Source: Photobacterium toruni
Lineage (GTDB): Bacteria; Pseudomonadota; Gammaproteobacteria; Enterobacterales; Vibrionaceae
Reading direction: 5' to 3'
NCBI RefSeq assembly: GCF_024529955.1
Contig: NZ_AP024854.1
Span: 1 to 64,000 of the forward strand
Length of the DNA stretch: 64,000 nucleotides
This document shows, in pieces, positions 12,523 through 28,218 of the stretch. The position numbers were made by a program, and so were the translations under genes. Every line of letters starts with the position of its first letter. Within the stretch, counting starts at the first letter, position 1. The notes under the pieces were generated by a model, which saw only the letters and a program-made list of their open reading frames with translations, did no database searches and was not told the DNA's origin.

Positions 12523-12768
12523 ATGACACGCTTTTTAGCTATCTCGCCGCAAAGTCAATGTTGGCTATTTCATATCGCATTAGTGTTGAATATTTTTGGT
12601 ATGATGCTAACTGATATGTGGTTACCAATGGTGGTTGGTACCGTCATTACAACCTATTTATCTGTCGATGCTTGGGTACGACTACGTTATGTCTTACCGC
12701 TTAAGAAAGAGGTGCATCAATTACAACATGAACTTGAGAATTTACGTCGGCAACAACATAATCAATAG
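12523..12768 (+). CDS. Small membrane protein with C-terminal coiled coil, unknown function
   Basis: 81 residues from the ATG at 12523, chosen because a very strong ribosome site (AGGAGGGG) sits six bases upstream; an earlier in-frame ATG at 12454 would give 104 residues but has no such site. Two hydrophobic segments are visible (about residues 13-29, CWLFHIALVLNIFGMML, and 34-48, LPMVVGTVITTYLSV), followed by a basic/amphipathic tail rich in K, Q, H, E and R that could form a short coiled coil (about 61-78). I do not recognise the family. It ends at a terminator shared with the convergent tusA. Confidence 0.65.
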   Translation: MTRFLAISPQSQCWLFHIALVLNIFGMMLTDMWLPMVVGTVITTYLSVDAWVRLRYVLPLKKEVHQLQHELENLRRQQHNQ

Positions 12769-12773
12769 TAACT

Positions 12774-12806
12774 AAAAAGGCAGCGTTTATTAACGTTGCC
12801 TTTTTT
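12774..12806. terminator. Bidirectional terminator between the small membrane gene and tusA
   Basis: AAAAAGGCA(G)CGTT and its complement AACG(T)TGCCTTTTTT form an imperfect hairpin with A-rich and T-rich flanks, so it can stop transcription from either convergent gene. Confidence 0.8.
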
Positions 12807-12809
12807 ATT

Positions 12810-13061
12810 TTAATTGCTTGCGCCTTTTCTGATCAAAAAGCGGTAAGGCAGTGTTTCTGTTTCTGCGGCGATAAGAGTGTGATCCATAAAGCGACAAAAA
12901 CTCGGAATGTCACGGGTTGTTGATGGATCATCAGCTACAACTAATAAGGTCTCATCAGTTGCCATTTTTCTAACTGTTTTACGCACCATCATTACAGGTT
13001 CAGGACAACGTAAGCCTTGAGCATCAAGACTATGGGTCGGATTTTCAAAAAGTGCAGTCAT
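12810..13061 (-). CDS. tusA: Sulfurtransferase TusA
   Basis: 83 residues from the ATG at 13061 (an in-frame GTG three codons earlier is a less likely start). TusA receives sulfur from IscS and passes it to TusBCD for 2-thiolation of the tRNA wobble uridine; it also feeds other sulfur pathways. The catalytic cysteine lies in [19 protein letters not shown], the signature of the family, and [14 protein letters not shown] and [10 protein letters not shown] are conserved. The gene stands alone, convergent with the upstream small membrane gene. Confidence 0.94.
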   Translation of the reverse strand: MTALFENPTHSLDAQGLRCPEPVMMVRKTVRKMATDETLLVVADDPSTTRDIPSFCRFMDHTLIAAETETLPYRFLIRKGASN

Positions 13062-13200
13062 AATTTTCACGTATTATTGTAGACATTGTGATCATACTGA
13101 TGGATAAGAATTAATCAATAAGGCTTGGCAAATCGAGATAATTTGCGTAACGTTATTAACAATGCATTAACTTTTCTTGCTAATGGATTAGGAGAATATT

Positions 13201-13383
13201 ATGTTAACTTCAATTGATCGAGTGATGATTTATGCCGTTTTGTGCATTATTGCATTTAGTACCATTATGCTAACGAGTCATCATACGACAAGTCTATTTG
13301 CGATTGGTGGTTTACTTGCTGCTAGTGTTGGTTTGTGGGTTGAGCTCACCAATAAAAACGAATTAGAACAACAAAAAAAATAA
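13201..13383 (+). CDS. Small membrane protein, unknown function
   Basis: 60 residues with an AGGAG ribosome site seven bases before the ATG. Two hydrophobic stretches are visible (about residues 8-25, VMIYAVLCIIAFSTIMLT, and 30-48), with a charged C-terminal tail ending in lysines, so it probably spans the inner membrane twice. The good ribosome site and clean membrane pattern support a real gene despite the small size. No family recognised. Confidence 0.6.
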   Translation: MLTSIDRVMIYAVLCIIAFSTIMLTSHHTTSLFAIGGLLAASVGLWVELTNKNELEQQKK

Positions 13384-13506
13384 CGTTAGTGTTAATGATG
13401 AATAAATGATGTTAGACGTTCTTGTTTTAAAAGGGGGATTTTTTTTATCTATCCCGCCATACTGTTGCTATATCTGATTAATTTATAGCGTTAGAGAAGT
13501 AAAATA

Positions 13507-14448
13507 ATGGAGCTCGAAGAAGTTTATCGTCGTGATTTAAATTTGCTGGTTGCGTTAAAAGTATTGTTAGACGAAGGCAGTGTTAGTCGTGCGGCGGTAA
13601 GACTTAGCCTTAGTCAATCCGCGATGAGTCGAGTATTAGGACGGTTACGCGATTTGGTTGGGGATCCATTGTTTACTCGCCAAGGACAGTCATTACTTCC
13701 GACTCAGCGGGCGTTGGAATTAAATGAGCAATTAAACGAGCCGTTAGAGTCACTGCGACTATTATTGACTCCCAATGATTTTGCACCCGCTAGCTGTGAT
13801 CAAACATTTAAAATTGCGACCACTGATTATGCGATGCAAACAATCTTACCCTTTGCATTACCGCGTATTTATCAAGAAGCGCCCCATCTTTCATTAGAGT
13901 TTAGCCCGTTACAGCACGATAATTTGCTATCGCAGTTGACCACGGGAGGCTGTGATATGGCAATTTGTCGCCCTAGTGCTGATATGGAACCGTTATGTCA
14001 GCAATTGTTAGGGTTGGTGAGTGTGTTTTGTCTGGTTAGTCAGAATCATCCCTTAGCGAATAAACCACTGACATTGCAAGACTATCTGAGTTACCCCCAT
14101 GCGATGATAGCGGTAAGTGATGGTGTTAAAGCGTTAATTGATGAGCAGTTACGTGGGTACTCGCAGCCGAAAATGGTATTGCGGGCTTATCATTTAGAAG
14201 CTGCTCTAGCGATTATTGAACAAATGCCATTGATCATTACTGTTCCTGCTGATCTTGCTTATTTAGTCGCAGAACGTTATCAATTAATTGTAAAACCTCT
14301 GCCATTTGAGTTTAAACCCTTTGATTATTCATTACTGTGGCATGCTCGCTGTGAACATTCGGCATCACAAATATGGTTGCGTACAATTATTAAAGAAGAG
14401 TGTGGGCGGCTGATAAATTCCCGTATTCATGATATTGGATTATTGTAG
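13507..14448 (+). CDS. LysR-family transcriptional regulator
   Basis: 313 residues. The N-terminal winged HTH is clear: DLNLLVALKVLLDEGSVSRA, then AVRLSLSQSAMSRVLGRLRD, followed by DPLFTRQGQSLLPTQRA (residues about 10-80). The rest is a type 2 periplasmic-binding-like effector domain, with FKIATTDYAMQTILPFALP as its first strand. The N-terminus resembles the NodD/LeuO-like subgroup rather than the metabolic CysB type. It is convergent with acuI, so its target is not obvious; no divergently transcribed partner is adjacent apart from the small membrane gene upstream in the same direction. Specific role unknown. Confidence 0.88.
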   Translation: MELEEVYRRDLNLLVALKVLLDEGSVSRAAVRLSLSQSAMSRVLGRLRDLVGDPLFTRQGQSLLPTQRALELNEQLNEPLESLRLLLTPNDFAPASCDQTFKIATTDYAMQTILPFALPRIYQEAPHLSLEFSPLQHDNLLSQLTTGGCDMAICRPSADMEPLCQQLLGLVSVFCLVSQNHPLANKPLTLQDYLSYPHAMIAVSDGVKALIDEQLRGYSQPKMVLRAYHLEAALAIIEQMPLIITVPADLAYLVAERYQLIVKPLPFEFKPFDYSLLWHARCEHSASQIWLRTIIKEECGRLINSRIHDIGLL

Positions 14449-14549
14449 TGCGATATGTGGATTAGTAAAAAGGCCAGCACATGTCTGACCTTATTTATTA
14501 ACTATTAACGACTCTCATTGTGCGGCATTAATGCGGCACGCTTTGATCA

Positions 14550-15530
14550 TTACAGTTTAATGACTACGCGGCCGGTGATTTGACCATTGGTGATTGCCTC
14601 TGCACATTCTGTTACTTGTTCAAGTGCGACCTCACGGCAGGCTTGTTCAAAGTAGCTAGCGGGAAGTAATTCAGTTAGACGTTGCCATGCTTGTTGGCGT
14701 TTTTCAAACGGGCACATCACTGAATCGACACCTTGTAAACGGACATTACGTAGAATAAAAGGCATTACCGTCGTTGGTAAATCAAAGCCGCCAGCAAGAC
14801 CACAAATAGCAACTGCACCGTTGTAGTTAATTTGACTTAATACTTTAGCCAGTACTTTGCTACCAACAGTATCAATTGCACCTGCCCACAATTGCTTATC
14901 TAATGGGCGAGCTGGCTCTTCAAATACACTACGATCAATAATAGTTGTTGCACCAAGTCGTTTTAGTAGTGGACCATTAGTTTCAGCTCGACCTGTTACT
15001 GCAGCAACTTTATAGCCAAGTTGTGCCAGTAGAGTGACGGCAACTGAGCCAACACCACCGCTTGCACCTGTAACCAAAATCTCACCATCTTCAGGTTTTA
15101 CATTGGCATCAACAATTGCTTGCACACACAGCATTGCTGTTAAGCCTGCAGTACCTACCATCATTGCTTGTTTGCCATCAAGATTGGCAGGTAGTGGTAC
15201 TAACCAGTCTGCATTTAGGCGAGCTTTTTCAGCCATACCGCCCCAATGACCTTCACCAACACCCCAACCAGTAAGAACCACTTTGTCACCTACGTGGTAA
15301 CGGTCATCACTTGACTCTGCTACTGTGCCAGCTAAATCGACACCGGGTACCATAGGGAATTGACGTACAATACGACCTTTACCGGTAATTGCTAAGCCAT
15401 CTTTGTAGTTTAATGAAGAGTAATCCACATTAATTAGTACATCGCCTTCAGGTAATTCAGATGTTGCTACTTGGCGAATAGTTGCGAGTGTTTTTTTATC
15501 TTGTTGTTCTAATACTAGTGCTTTAAACAT
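14550..15530 (-). CDS. acuI: Acrylyl-CoA reductase (NADPH), AcuI/YhdH family
   Basis: 326 residues of the zinc-independent quinone oxidoreductase branch of the MDR superfamily. AcuI reduces acryloyl-CoA to propionyl-CoA; in marine bacteria this detoxifies acrylate released from DMSP. Visible are SSLNYKDGLAITGKGRIVR, PGVDLAGTV, and the NADPH-binding VTGASGGVGSVAVTLLAQLGY (the GxGxxG region, near residue 155). Length matches E. coli YhdH (324). No DMSP lyase or CoA-transferase gene is adjacent, so the physiological role here is uncertain. It is upstream-adjacent to fadBA in gene order but separated by about 160 bases. Confidence 0.88.
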   Translation of the reverse strand: MFKALVLEQQDKKTLATIRQVATSELPEGDVLINVDYSSLNYKDGLAITGKGRIVRQFPMVPGVDLAGTVAESSDDRYHVGDKVVLTGWGVGEGHWGGMAEKARLNADWLVPLPANLDGKQAMMVGTAGLTAMLCVQAIVDANVKPEDGEILVTGASGGVGSVAVTLLAQLGYKVAAVTGRAETNGPLLKRLGATTIIDRSVFEEPARPLDKQLWAGAIDTVGSKVLAKVLSQINYNGAVAICGLAGGFDLPTTVMPFILRNVRLQGVDSVMCPFEKRQQAWQRLTELLPASYFEQACREVALEQVTECAEAITNGQITGRVVIKL

Positions 15531-15692
15531 TGCAATACTCCGGAAAAATCATGATTAGCAATCAATATGAGGTTGAGTGTAGACGGCTTATCTTGATGAA
15601 GAAAATGAAACTTACTCATGGTATCTATGTGTAAGTTGCATGCGTCTGTTCCATTATATGGTGAAGAGTAGTACTTACGAGATTAAGTAATG

Positions 15693-19036
<3,344 letters not shown>

Positions 19037-19082
19037 GTTCTATCTCCATATATTCCATTCTATGACGGATCTGGTGTAATTT

Positions 19083-19099
19083 AACTGGTTTGACCTGTG
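19083..19099. promoter_or_regulatory. Probable FadR operator of fadBA
   Basis: AACTGGTTTGACCTGTG resembles the FadR consensus ANCTGGTCNGACCNGTT: the CTGGT and GACC-GT cores are both present in the right spacing. It lies 47 bases upstream of the fadB start. In E. coli FadR bound at such a site represses fadBA until long-chain acyl-CoA is present. FadR itself is not in this window. Confidence 0.65.
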
Positions 19100-19300
19100 G
19101 TTGTAACATTTAGTCTGAACCGCAATGGCCACAAATTCAATAATTAATTTAAACATTTATTTAACATTGTGGATTGATACATTATCTTAATGGTCATTAT
19201 TTGTAGAGAGAGGGCTATTGTTAGCAATAATGAGCATTACTTGGGTCGTGATAGGAATATGGTATCCTGCCGTTGTTTTTTGATGATGGGGATATGTTTT

Positions 19301-19927
19301 ATGTCAACCTTGGAACCTTATTTGATTCCACTGCAGCCAGTGATTTTTGAAGAAGAAATCAAGAAGAGCCATTTTATAACTTATTTAGCCCATACGGCGT
19401 CGATTGAAGCCGCTAAGCAGTTTATTAATGAAATAAAATCAGCTCACCCAAATGCTAATCATCATTGTTGGGGATTTGTTGCTGGTAGACCAACAGATTC
19501 AATGTTGTGGGGATTTAGTGATGATGGTGAGCCTTCAGGAACGGCAGGAAAACCGATACTGGCGCAATTAAGCGGCTCCGGTGTGGGCGAACTAACTGCA
19601 GTTGTTGTGCGCTATTTTGGCGGTATCCATTTAGGGACGGGTGGGTTAGTTAAGGCCTATGGTGGAGGGGTCCAACGAGGATTAACGTTACTGACCACAC
19701 AACAAAAGATCATCATCAGTGAGTTGTTTCTATGTTGTGATTATAATCAAATATCATTAGTTGAAGCGTTATTAAGTGAATATAACGGCACGCAATTGAA
19801 GGCTGATTATGGCCAACAAGTCAGCATGCATTTAGCACTTGATAATCGTATTGTGACTGAGTTTAGTACCCAATTAATTAATCGTAGTGGTGGACGGATC
19901 ATCGCAACATCAACCTCAGAGAGTTAA
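19301..19927 (+). CDS. yigZ: YigZ, IMPACT-family protein
   Basis: 208 residues from the ATG at 19301, which gives the family length (E. coli 204) and the expected N-terminus; an earlier in-frame ATG at 19190 would add 37 atypical residues. The UPF0029/IMPACT domain shows EEIKKSHFITYLAHT, GFSDDGEPSGTAGKP and AVVVRYFGGIHLGTGGLVKAYGG, followed by the small DUF1949 C-terminal domain. Molecular role is poorly defined; the eukaryotic relative IMPACT affects translational control. It precedes trkH by 48 bases, the order also found in E. coli. Confidence 0.92.
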   Translation: MSTLEPYLIPLQPVIFEEEIKKSHFITYLAHTASIEAAKQFINEIKSAHPNANHHCWGFVAGRPTDSMLWGFSDDGEPSGTAGKPILAQLSGSGVGELTAVVVRYFGGIHLGTGGLVKAYGGGVQRGLTLLTTQQKIIISELFLCCDYNQISLVEALLSEYNGTQLKADYGQQVSMHLALDNRIVTEFSTQLINRSGGRIIATSTSES

Positions 19928-19975
19928 CCATTATTTATTCTATTCTATATTTTCAGATGAGGGCCGATTAGGGCC

Positions 19976-21433
19976 ATGCAGTTTCGTTCAATTATACGTA
20001 TCGTCGGGCTGTTGCTCGCTTTATTTAGCGTCACTATGCTTATCCCTGCCTTAGTCGCGTTGATTTACCGTGATGGGGCTGGGTTTCCCTTTGTTGTAAC
20101 CTTCTTTTTATTACTTGCGGGGGGATCCGCATTATGGCTTCCTAATCGCCGTCATCGACATGAACTAAAAGCTCGTGATGGCTTCCTTATTGTCGTGTTG
20201 TTTTGGGCTGTTATTGGCAGCGCTGGCGCAGTACCTTTTTTATTATCTAAAACACCTGATTTGTCGGTTGCTGACTCCTTTTTTGAATCATTTTCTGCAC
20301 TGACAACAACAGGCGCAACGGTGATTGTTGGTCTTGATTATTTACCCAAAGCGATTTTATTTTACCGCCAGTTATTACAATGGTTTGGTGGAATGGGAAT
20401 TATCGTATTAGCGGTCGCAATATTACCGGTATTGGGTATTGGTGGTATGCAGTTATATCGTGCTGAAACGCCAGGACCGGTAAAAGATAGTAAAATGACG
20501 CCGCGGATTGCCGAAACAGCAAAAACCTTATGGTATATTTATTTAGCGTTAACAATTGCTTGCGCATTAGCATTTTGGCTTGCTGGCATGAGTGGTTTTG
20601 ATGCGATATCACACAGTTTTTCAACTGTTGCAATTGGTGGGTTTTCTACTCACGATGCCAGTATTGGTTATTTTAATAGTCCTACTATTAATATGATCAC
20701 CGTTGTTTTTCTTTTAATTTCAGCCTGTAATTTTTCTTTGCATTTTGCGGCGTTTGGTAATGGCAATATAAGCCTTAAAACATATTGGCGAGATCCTGAG
20801 TTTCGAGCTTTTTTGGTCGTACAAGCTGTTTTATTTGCTATATGTTTTGGCATGTTATTAAAGCATCATTCCTACAACAGTTCTTTTGATGCTTTTGATC
20901 AAGCGCTGTTTCAAACGGTGTCTATTTCTACGACGGCAGGATTTACTACTACTGGATTTTCTGACTGGCCGTTATTTTTACCTGTTTTATTGTTGTTCTC
21001 CTCTTTTATAGGGGGGTGTGCTGGCTCAACGGGAGGCGGTATGAAAGTGATTCGAATGTTGTTACTTTCATTACAAGGGGTGAGAGAACTAAAACGGCTA
21101 GTGCATCCTCGCGCGGTGTATACCATTAAACTTGGACATAAAGCGTTACCACAACGGGTTGTTGATGCGGTGTGGGGATTTTTCTCTGCCTATGCATTGG
21201 TGTTTGTGGTGTGTATGTTGGCACTTATTGCAACGGGTATCGATGAATTAACTGCCTTTTCCGCTGTGGCAGCGACACTCAATAATTTAGGTCCTGGTTT
21301 AGGTGAGGTTGCGATTCATTTTGGGCAAATAAATGATTCCGCGAAATGGATCCTCATTATTGCTATGCTATTTGGTCGTTTAGAAGTGTTTACATTATTA
21401 GTTTTATTTACGCCGACATTTTGGCGTAATTAA
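19976..21433 (+). CDS. trkH: Trk potassium uptake system, channel subunit TrkH
   Basis: 485 residues (E. coli 483), an inner-membrane K+ transporter of the SKT superfamily working with TrkA. The four pore-loop repeats with selectivity glycines are seen as TTTGATVI, VAIGGFSTHD, TTAGFTTTGFSDW and NNLGPGL; the GCAGSTGGGMKVIR segment is the intramembrane loop characteristic of TrkH. Multiple hydrophobic helices run throughout. It lies between yigZ and hemG, as in enterobacteria, and hemG begins ten bases later. Confidence 0.96.
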   Translation: MQFRSIIRIVGLLLALFSVTMLIPALVALIYRDGAGFPFVVTFFLLLAGGSALWLPNRRHRHELKARDGFLIVVLFWAVIGSAGAVPFLLSKTPDLSVADSFFESFSALTTTGATVIVGLDYLPKAILFYRQLLQWFGGMGIIVLAVAILPVLGIGGMQLYRAETPGPVKDSKMTPRIAETAKTLWYIYLALTIACALAFWLAGMSGFDAISHSFSTVAIGGFSTHDASIGYFNSPTINMITVVFLLISACNFSLHFAAFGNGNISLKTYWRDPEFRAFLVVQAVLFAICFGMLLKHHSYNSSFDAFDQALFQTVSISTTAGFTTTGFSDWPLFLPVLLLFSSFIGGCAGSTGGGMKVIRMLLLSLQGVRELKRLVHPRAVYTIKLGHKALPQRVVDAVWGFFSAYALVFVVCMLALIATGIDELTAFSAVAATLNNLGPGLGEVAIHFGQINDSAKWILIIAMLFGRLEVFTLLVLFTPTFWRN

Positions 21434-21443
21434 AGGAGCTATC

Positions 21444-21968
21444 ATGGAAAAGGTATTATTACTGCATTCTAGTTGTGAAGGACAAACGATTAAAATCCTT
21501 AACCATATAGAGCAGGACTTAGGTGAGCAGTATCAATGTGATTATGCTGACATACATGCAAAGCAAAAAATTGATTTCAGTGGTTATGATCGCATACTTA
21601 TTGGCGCTTCCGTACGTTATGGCCATTTAAATAAAAAGCTATATCAATTTATAGAGCAAAATGCAGCGAGTCTTGATCAAGAAAAAGTGGCTTTTTTCTG
21701 TGTTAACCTCACAGCTCGTAAAGAAGGTAAAGATACGCCAGCAACCAGCGCTTATATGAAAAAGTTTTTATTAAAGTCACCATGGCACCCTAAAATGATG
21801 GCGGTATTTGCTGGAGCATTGCGTTATCCGCGTTATAACTTTTTTGATCGCACCATGATTAAGTTAATAATGAAGCTTACTGGTGGTGAAACGGATACAA
21901 CTCAAGAAGTGGAATATACCAATTGGCAAAAGGTGTCTGAATTTAGCCGACAATTTAGAGTGTTATAA
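21444..21968 (+). CDS. hemG: Menaquinone-dependent protoporphyrinogen IX oxidase HemG
   Basis: 174 residues (E. coli 181), a long-chain flavodoxin-like FMN enzyme that oxidises protoporphyrinogen IX in haem synthesis and passes electrons to quinones. The FMN phosphate loop region is HSSCEGQT near the N-terminus; ILIGASVRYGHL and VFAGALRYPRYNFFDR are family hallmarks. A ribosome site (AAAGGAGC) precedes the ATG. It is the last gene before the rRNA operon, the same context as in E. coli. Confidence 0.94.
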   Translation: MEKVLLLHSSCEGQTIKILNHIEQDLGEQYQCDYADIHAKQKIDFSGYDRILIGASVRYGHLNKKLYQFIEQNAASLDQEKVAFFCVNLTARKEGKDTPATSAYMKKFLLKSPWHPKMMAVFAGALRYPRYNFFDRTMIKLIMKLTGGETDTTQEVEYTNWQKVSEFSRQFRVL

Positions 21969-22496
21969 TCGCATTATTGAACGCTTTGTTTGCTTTTTGA
22001 TCTAACGATCCATTTTTTTTAATAAATTGCATAAAATAGTTGCGATGGCGGCAGTTGTCTTTATACTGCTGCTCTATCGAAACAGTGAGCGGCTTATAAA
22101 TAAGGCGTTATGCTTCAATCGATTGGATAATGCGCCAAATGAAATAAATTAAAAAAGTGGTTGACACTTTATGTTATTTCGCTAGAATGGCCATCCACTT
22201 CAACGAAACGATTAAACAGTTAAATGTTTGGTCATTTCAAGAAGAATGTTCTTTAACAATTTGACCATGCAATCTGTGTGGGCACTCGTTGAATAGTTAA
22301 GTCGAAAGATTTATCAATGAACTGAGTGACCAATACAAATAACCCAATCTATTTATAGAGAAGATTATTTGGCACAGTCAATTCATTATCGTTCTGTTGG
22401 AACGATAATAGCTTTAAAATTACACTCTTTATTTATGAAGAGTTAGTTTTGAAGTCAGTATTCATTGAGCCGTTTCGAAAGAGACAACAAAACTTT
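21969..22496 (+). promoter_or_regulatory. rRNA operon promoter and leader region
   Basis: 528 bases between hemG and 16S. A strong promoter is visible: TTGACA at 22161-22166, a 16-base spacer, TAGAAT at 22183-22188. AT-rich DNA upstream could act as an UP element. Downstream lies the boxA antitermination sequence TGTTCTTTAACA at 22247-22258. A 9-bp hairpin around 22386-22409 and the sequence just before 16S belong to the processed leader. Confidence 0.85.
22161..22188 (+). promoter_or_regulatory. rrn promoter, -35 TTGACA and -10 TAGAAT
   Basis: Consensus -35 and near-consensus -10 hexamers separated by 16 bases, followed by a GC-rich discriminator typical of stringently controlled rRNA promoters. 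Confidence 0.8.
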
Positions 22497-24040
<1,544 letters not shown>

Positions 24041-24113
24041 CCTAAAGACTTATACTGTTTTATGCAGTGTCCACACAGATTGCTTGGTTAAAATGTAGAA
24101 CGTAAAAAGACTT

Positions 24114-24184
<71 letters not shown>

Positions 24185-24190
<6 letters not shown>

Positions 24191-24215
24191 CTTTTTCTCC
24201 CAGAAAAAGTGGTGG
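24185..24215 (+). repeat. 14-bp perfect hairpin overlapping the 3' end of tRNA-Ile
   Basis: Bases 24185-24198 are exactly complementary to 24202-24215, with a loop of three C. The 5' arm contains the last acceptor bases, the discriminator and the CCA of tRNA-Ile, so the precursor could fold in a way that competes with the tRNA acceptor stem or marks a processing site. Confidence 0.8.
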
Positions 24216-24234
24216 TACAGTCTTTTAAATCGTT

Positions 24235-24310
24235 GGGGTTATAGCTCAGCTGGGAGAGCGCCTGCCTTGCACGCAGGAGGTCTGCGGTTCGATCCCGCAT
24301 AGCTCCACCA
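24235..24310 (+). tRNA. tRNA-Ala (TGC)
   Basis: 76 bases including encoded CCA. Acceptor GGGGTTA pairs with TAGCTCC (one G-U pair); the anticodon loop gives TGC. Second tRNA of the 16S-23S spacer. Confidence 0.97.
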
Positions 24311-24383
24311 CTCTTTAAACATACTTCTCTTTTTATAGAGATGAAAAGTGTTTTTAAAAAGTGGTTATCTAACGATGATTACA

Positions 24384-24395
24384 TGTTCTTTAACA
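24384..24395 (+). promoter_or_regulatory. boxA antitermination element before 23S
   Basis: TGTTCTTTAACA is identical to the leader copy at 22247-22258 and close to the NusB/NusE-binding consensus TGCTCTTTAACA. It lies in the spacer between tRNA-Ala and 23S, as expected for rRNA antitermination. Confidence 0.8.
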
Positions 24396-24614
24396 ATCTG
24401 GAAAGCTGACTAGTAAATTTAATCGAAAGATTAATTTTAAAAAATGTTTTTGTTGCTTCTTGTAAAAGAAGAATAAAAACGAGTTCTCAAAACAACACAC
24501 ATTCAAGTGTCTTGTATCGAGTCCGGCGAAAAACCAATGTTTAATATTTTCTTGATCGGATTATTAAACACAAACCTTGGTTGTTTGAACATACAAGACC
24601 TCTTGGGGTTGTAT

Positions 24615-27507
<2,893 letters not shown>

Positions 27508-27643
27508 TACAACACCCAAGGGGTTTTTCTTCTCAAAAGAGAAGAGACGGACTCTACAAATGCTTGAATGCGTGTTGAGAACAACTAGTTAGATTTTCCC
27601 AGATTGCTATTTATTGCTACAAGGTAATAAATAAAACAGAATT

Positions 27644-27763
27644 TGCTTGGCGACCATAGCGTTATGGACCCACCTGATCCCATGCCGAACTCAGTAGTGA
27701 AACGTAATAGCGCCGATGGTAGTGTGGGGTCTCCCCATGTGAGAGTAGGACATCGCCAGGCTT
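27644..27763 (+). rRNA. rrf: 5S ribosomal RNA
   Basis: 120 bases; the terminal stem pairs TGCTTGGCGA with TCGCCAGGCT. The internal CCCATGCCGAACTCAGTAG and TAGTGTGGGGTCTCCCCATG are typical of gammaproteobacterial 5S. Confidence 0.97.
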
Positions 27764-27793
27764 CAAATTGCTTAAATGCTGAATAGACACTGC

Positions 27794-27870
27794 GGAGTGG
27801 TAGTTCAGTTGGTTAGAATACCGGCCTGTCACGCCGGGGGTCGCGGGTTCGAGTCCCGTCCACTCCGCCA
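27794..27870 (+). tRNA. tRNA-Asp (GTC)
   Basis: 77 bases with CCA. Acceptor GGAGTGG pairs with CCACTCC; the anticodon loop CTGTCAC gives GTC. Located after 5S, as in several rrn operons. Confidence 0.97.
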
Positions 27871-27906
27871 TTATTTAAGACAGAGTTAAGTCTTTAAAAT
27901 AACTAC

Positions 27907-27983
27907 AGGGGTGTAGCTCCAACTGGCAGAGCAGCGGATTCCAAATCCGCGTGTTGGGAGTTCGAATCTCTCCACCCCTGCCA
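27907..27983 (+). tRNA. tRNA-Trp (CCA)
   Basis: 77 bases with encoded CCA. Acceptor AGGGGTG pairs with CACCCCT; the anticodon loop TTCCAAA gives anticodon CCA. Last functional gene of the rrn operon; a terminator begins ten bases later. Confidence 0.97.
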
Positions 27984-27992
27984 TTTTCAAGA

Positions 27993-28022
27993 AAGCCTCG
28001 ACAGAAATGTCGGGGCTTTTTT
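27993..28022 (+). terminator. Terminator of the rRNA operon
   Basis: The arms AAGCCTCGACA and TGTCGGGGCTT pair around a GAAA loop and are followed by T residues. Confidence 0.85.
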
Positions 28023-28056
28023 ACATCTGTATAATTTAGATCGCCGACAACGAATA

Positions 28057-28176
28057 GATCAGCGGATTCGCCATACCAAAAATCAGCGCGTGTTGGGTGT
28101 TTGAATCTCTCCATCCCGTCATCATCAAGAAAGCCTCGACGGTAATGTGAGAATTTTTATATCTATATAATTTAAG
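28057..28176 (+). pseudogene. Decayed duplicate of the tRNA-Trp 3' half plus operon terminator
   Basis: From AGATCAGCGGATT onward the sequence tracks tRNA-Trp and its tail: GCGTGTTGGG, TTTGAATCTCTCCA, then TCAAGAAAGCCTCGAC, and finally a second ATCT-TATAATTTA stretch. The 5' acceptor strand AGGGGTG is missing, the anticodon region has an insertion, the CCA has become TCA, and the terminator stem is broken. It is a degraded tandem copy of about 120 bases, not a working tRNA. Confidence 0.75.
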
Positions 28177-28218
28177 TTTTACTGAAGTGGGAAAAAAGTG
28201 ACTATTATTTTTACTATA

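Noticed and set aside
13431..13452. Homopolymer tract before the LysR gene as a terminator
   Set aside because: There is a T-run after AAAGGGGGA but no stable stem upstream.
27662..28114. ORFs antisense to 5S rRNA, tRNA-Asp and tRNA-Trp
   Set aside because: Their protein matches would be to known misannotated antisense tRNA ORFs (pattern GGEIRTPNTRIWNPLLCQLE); no ribosome sites.
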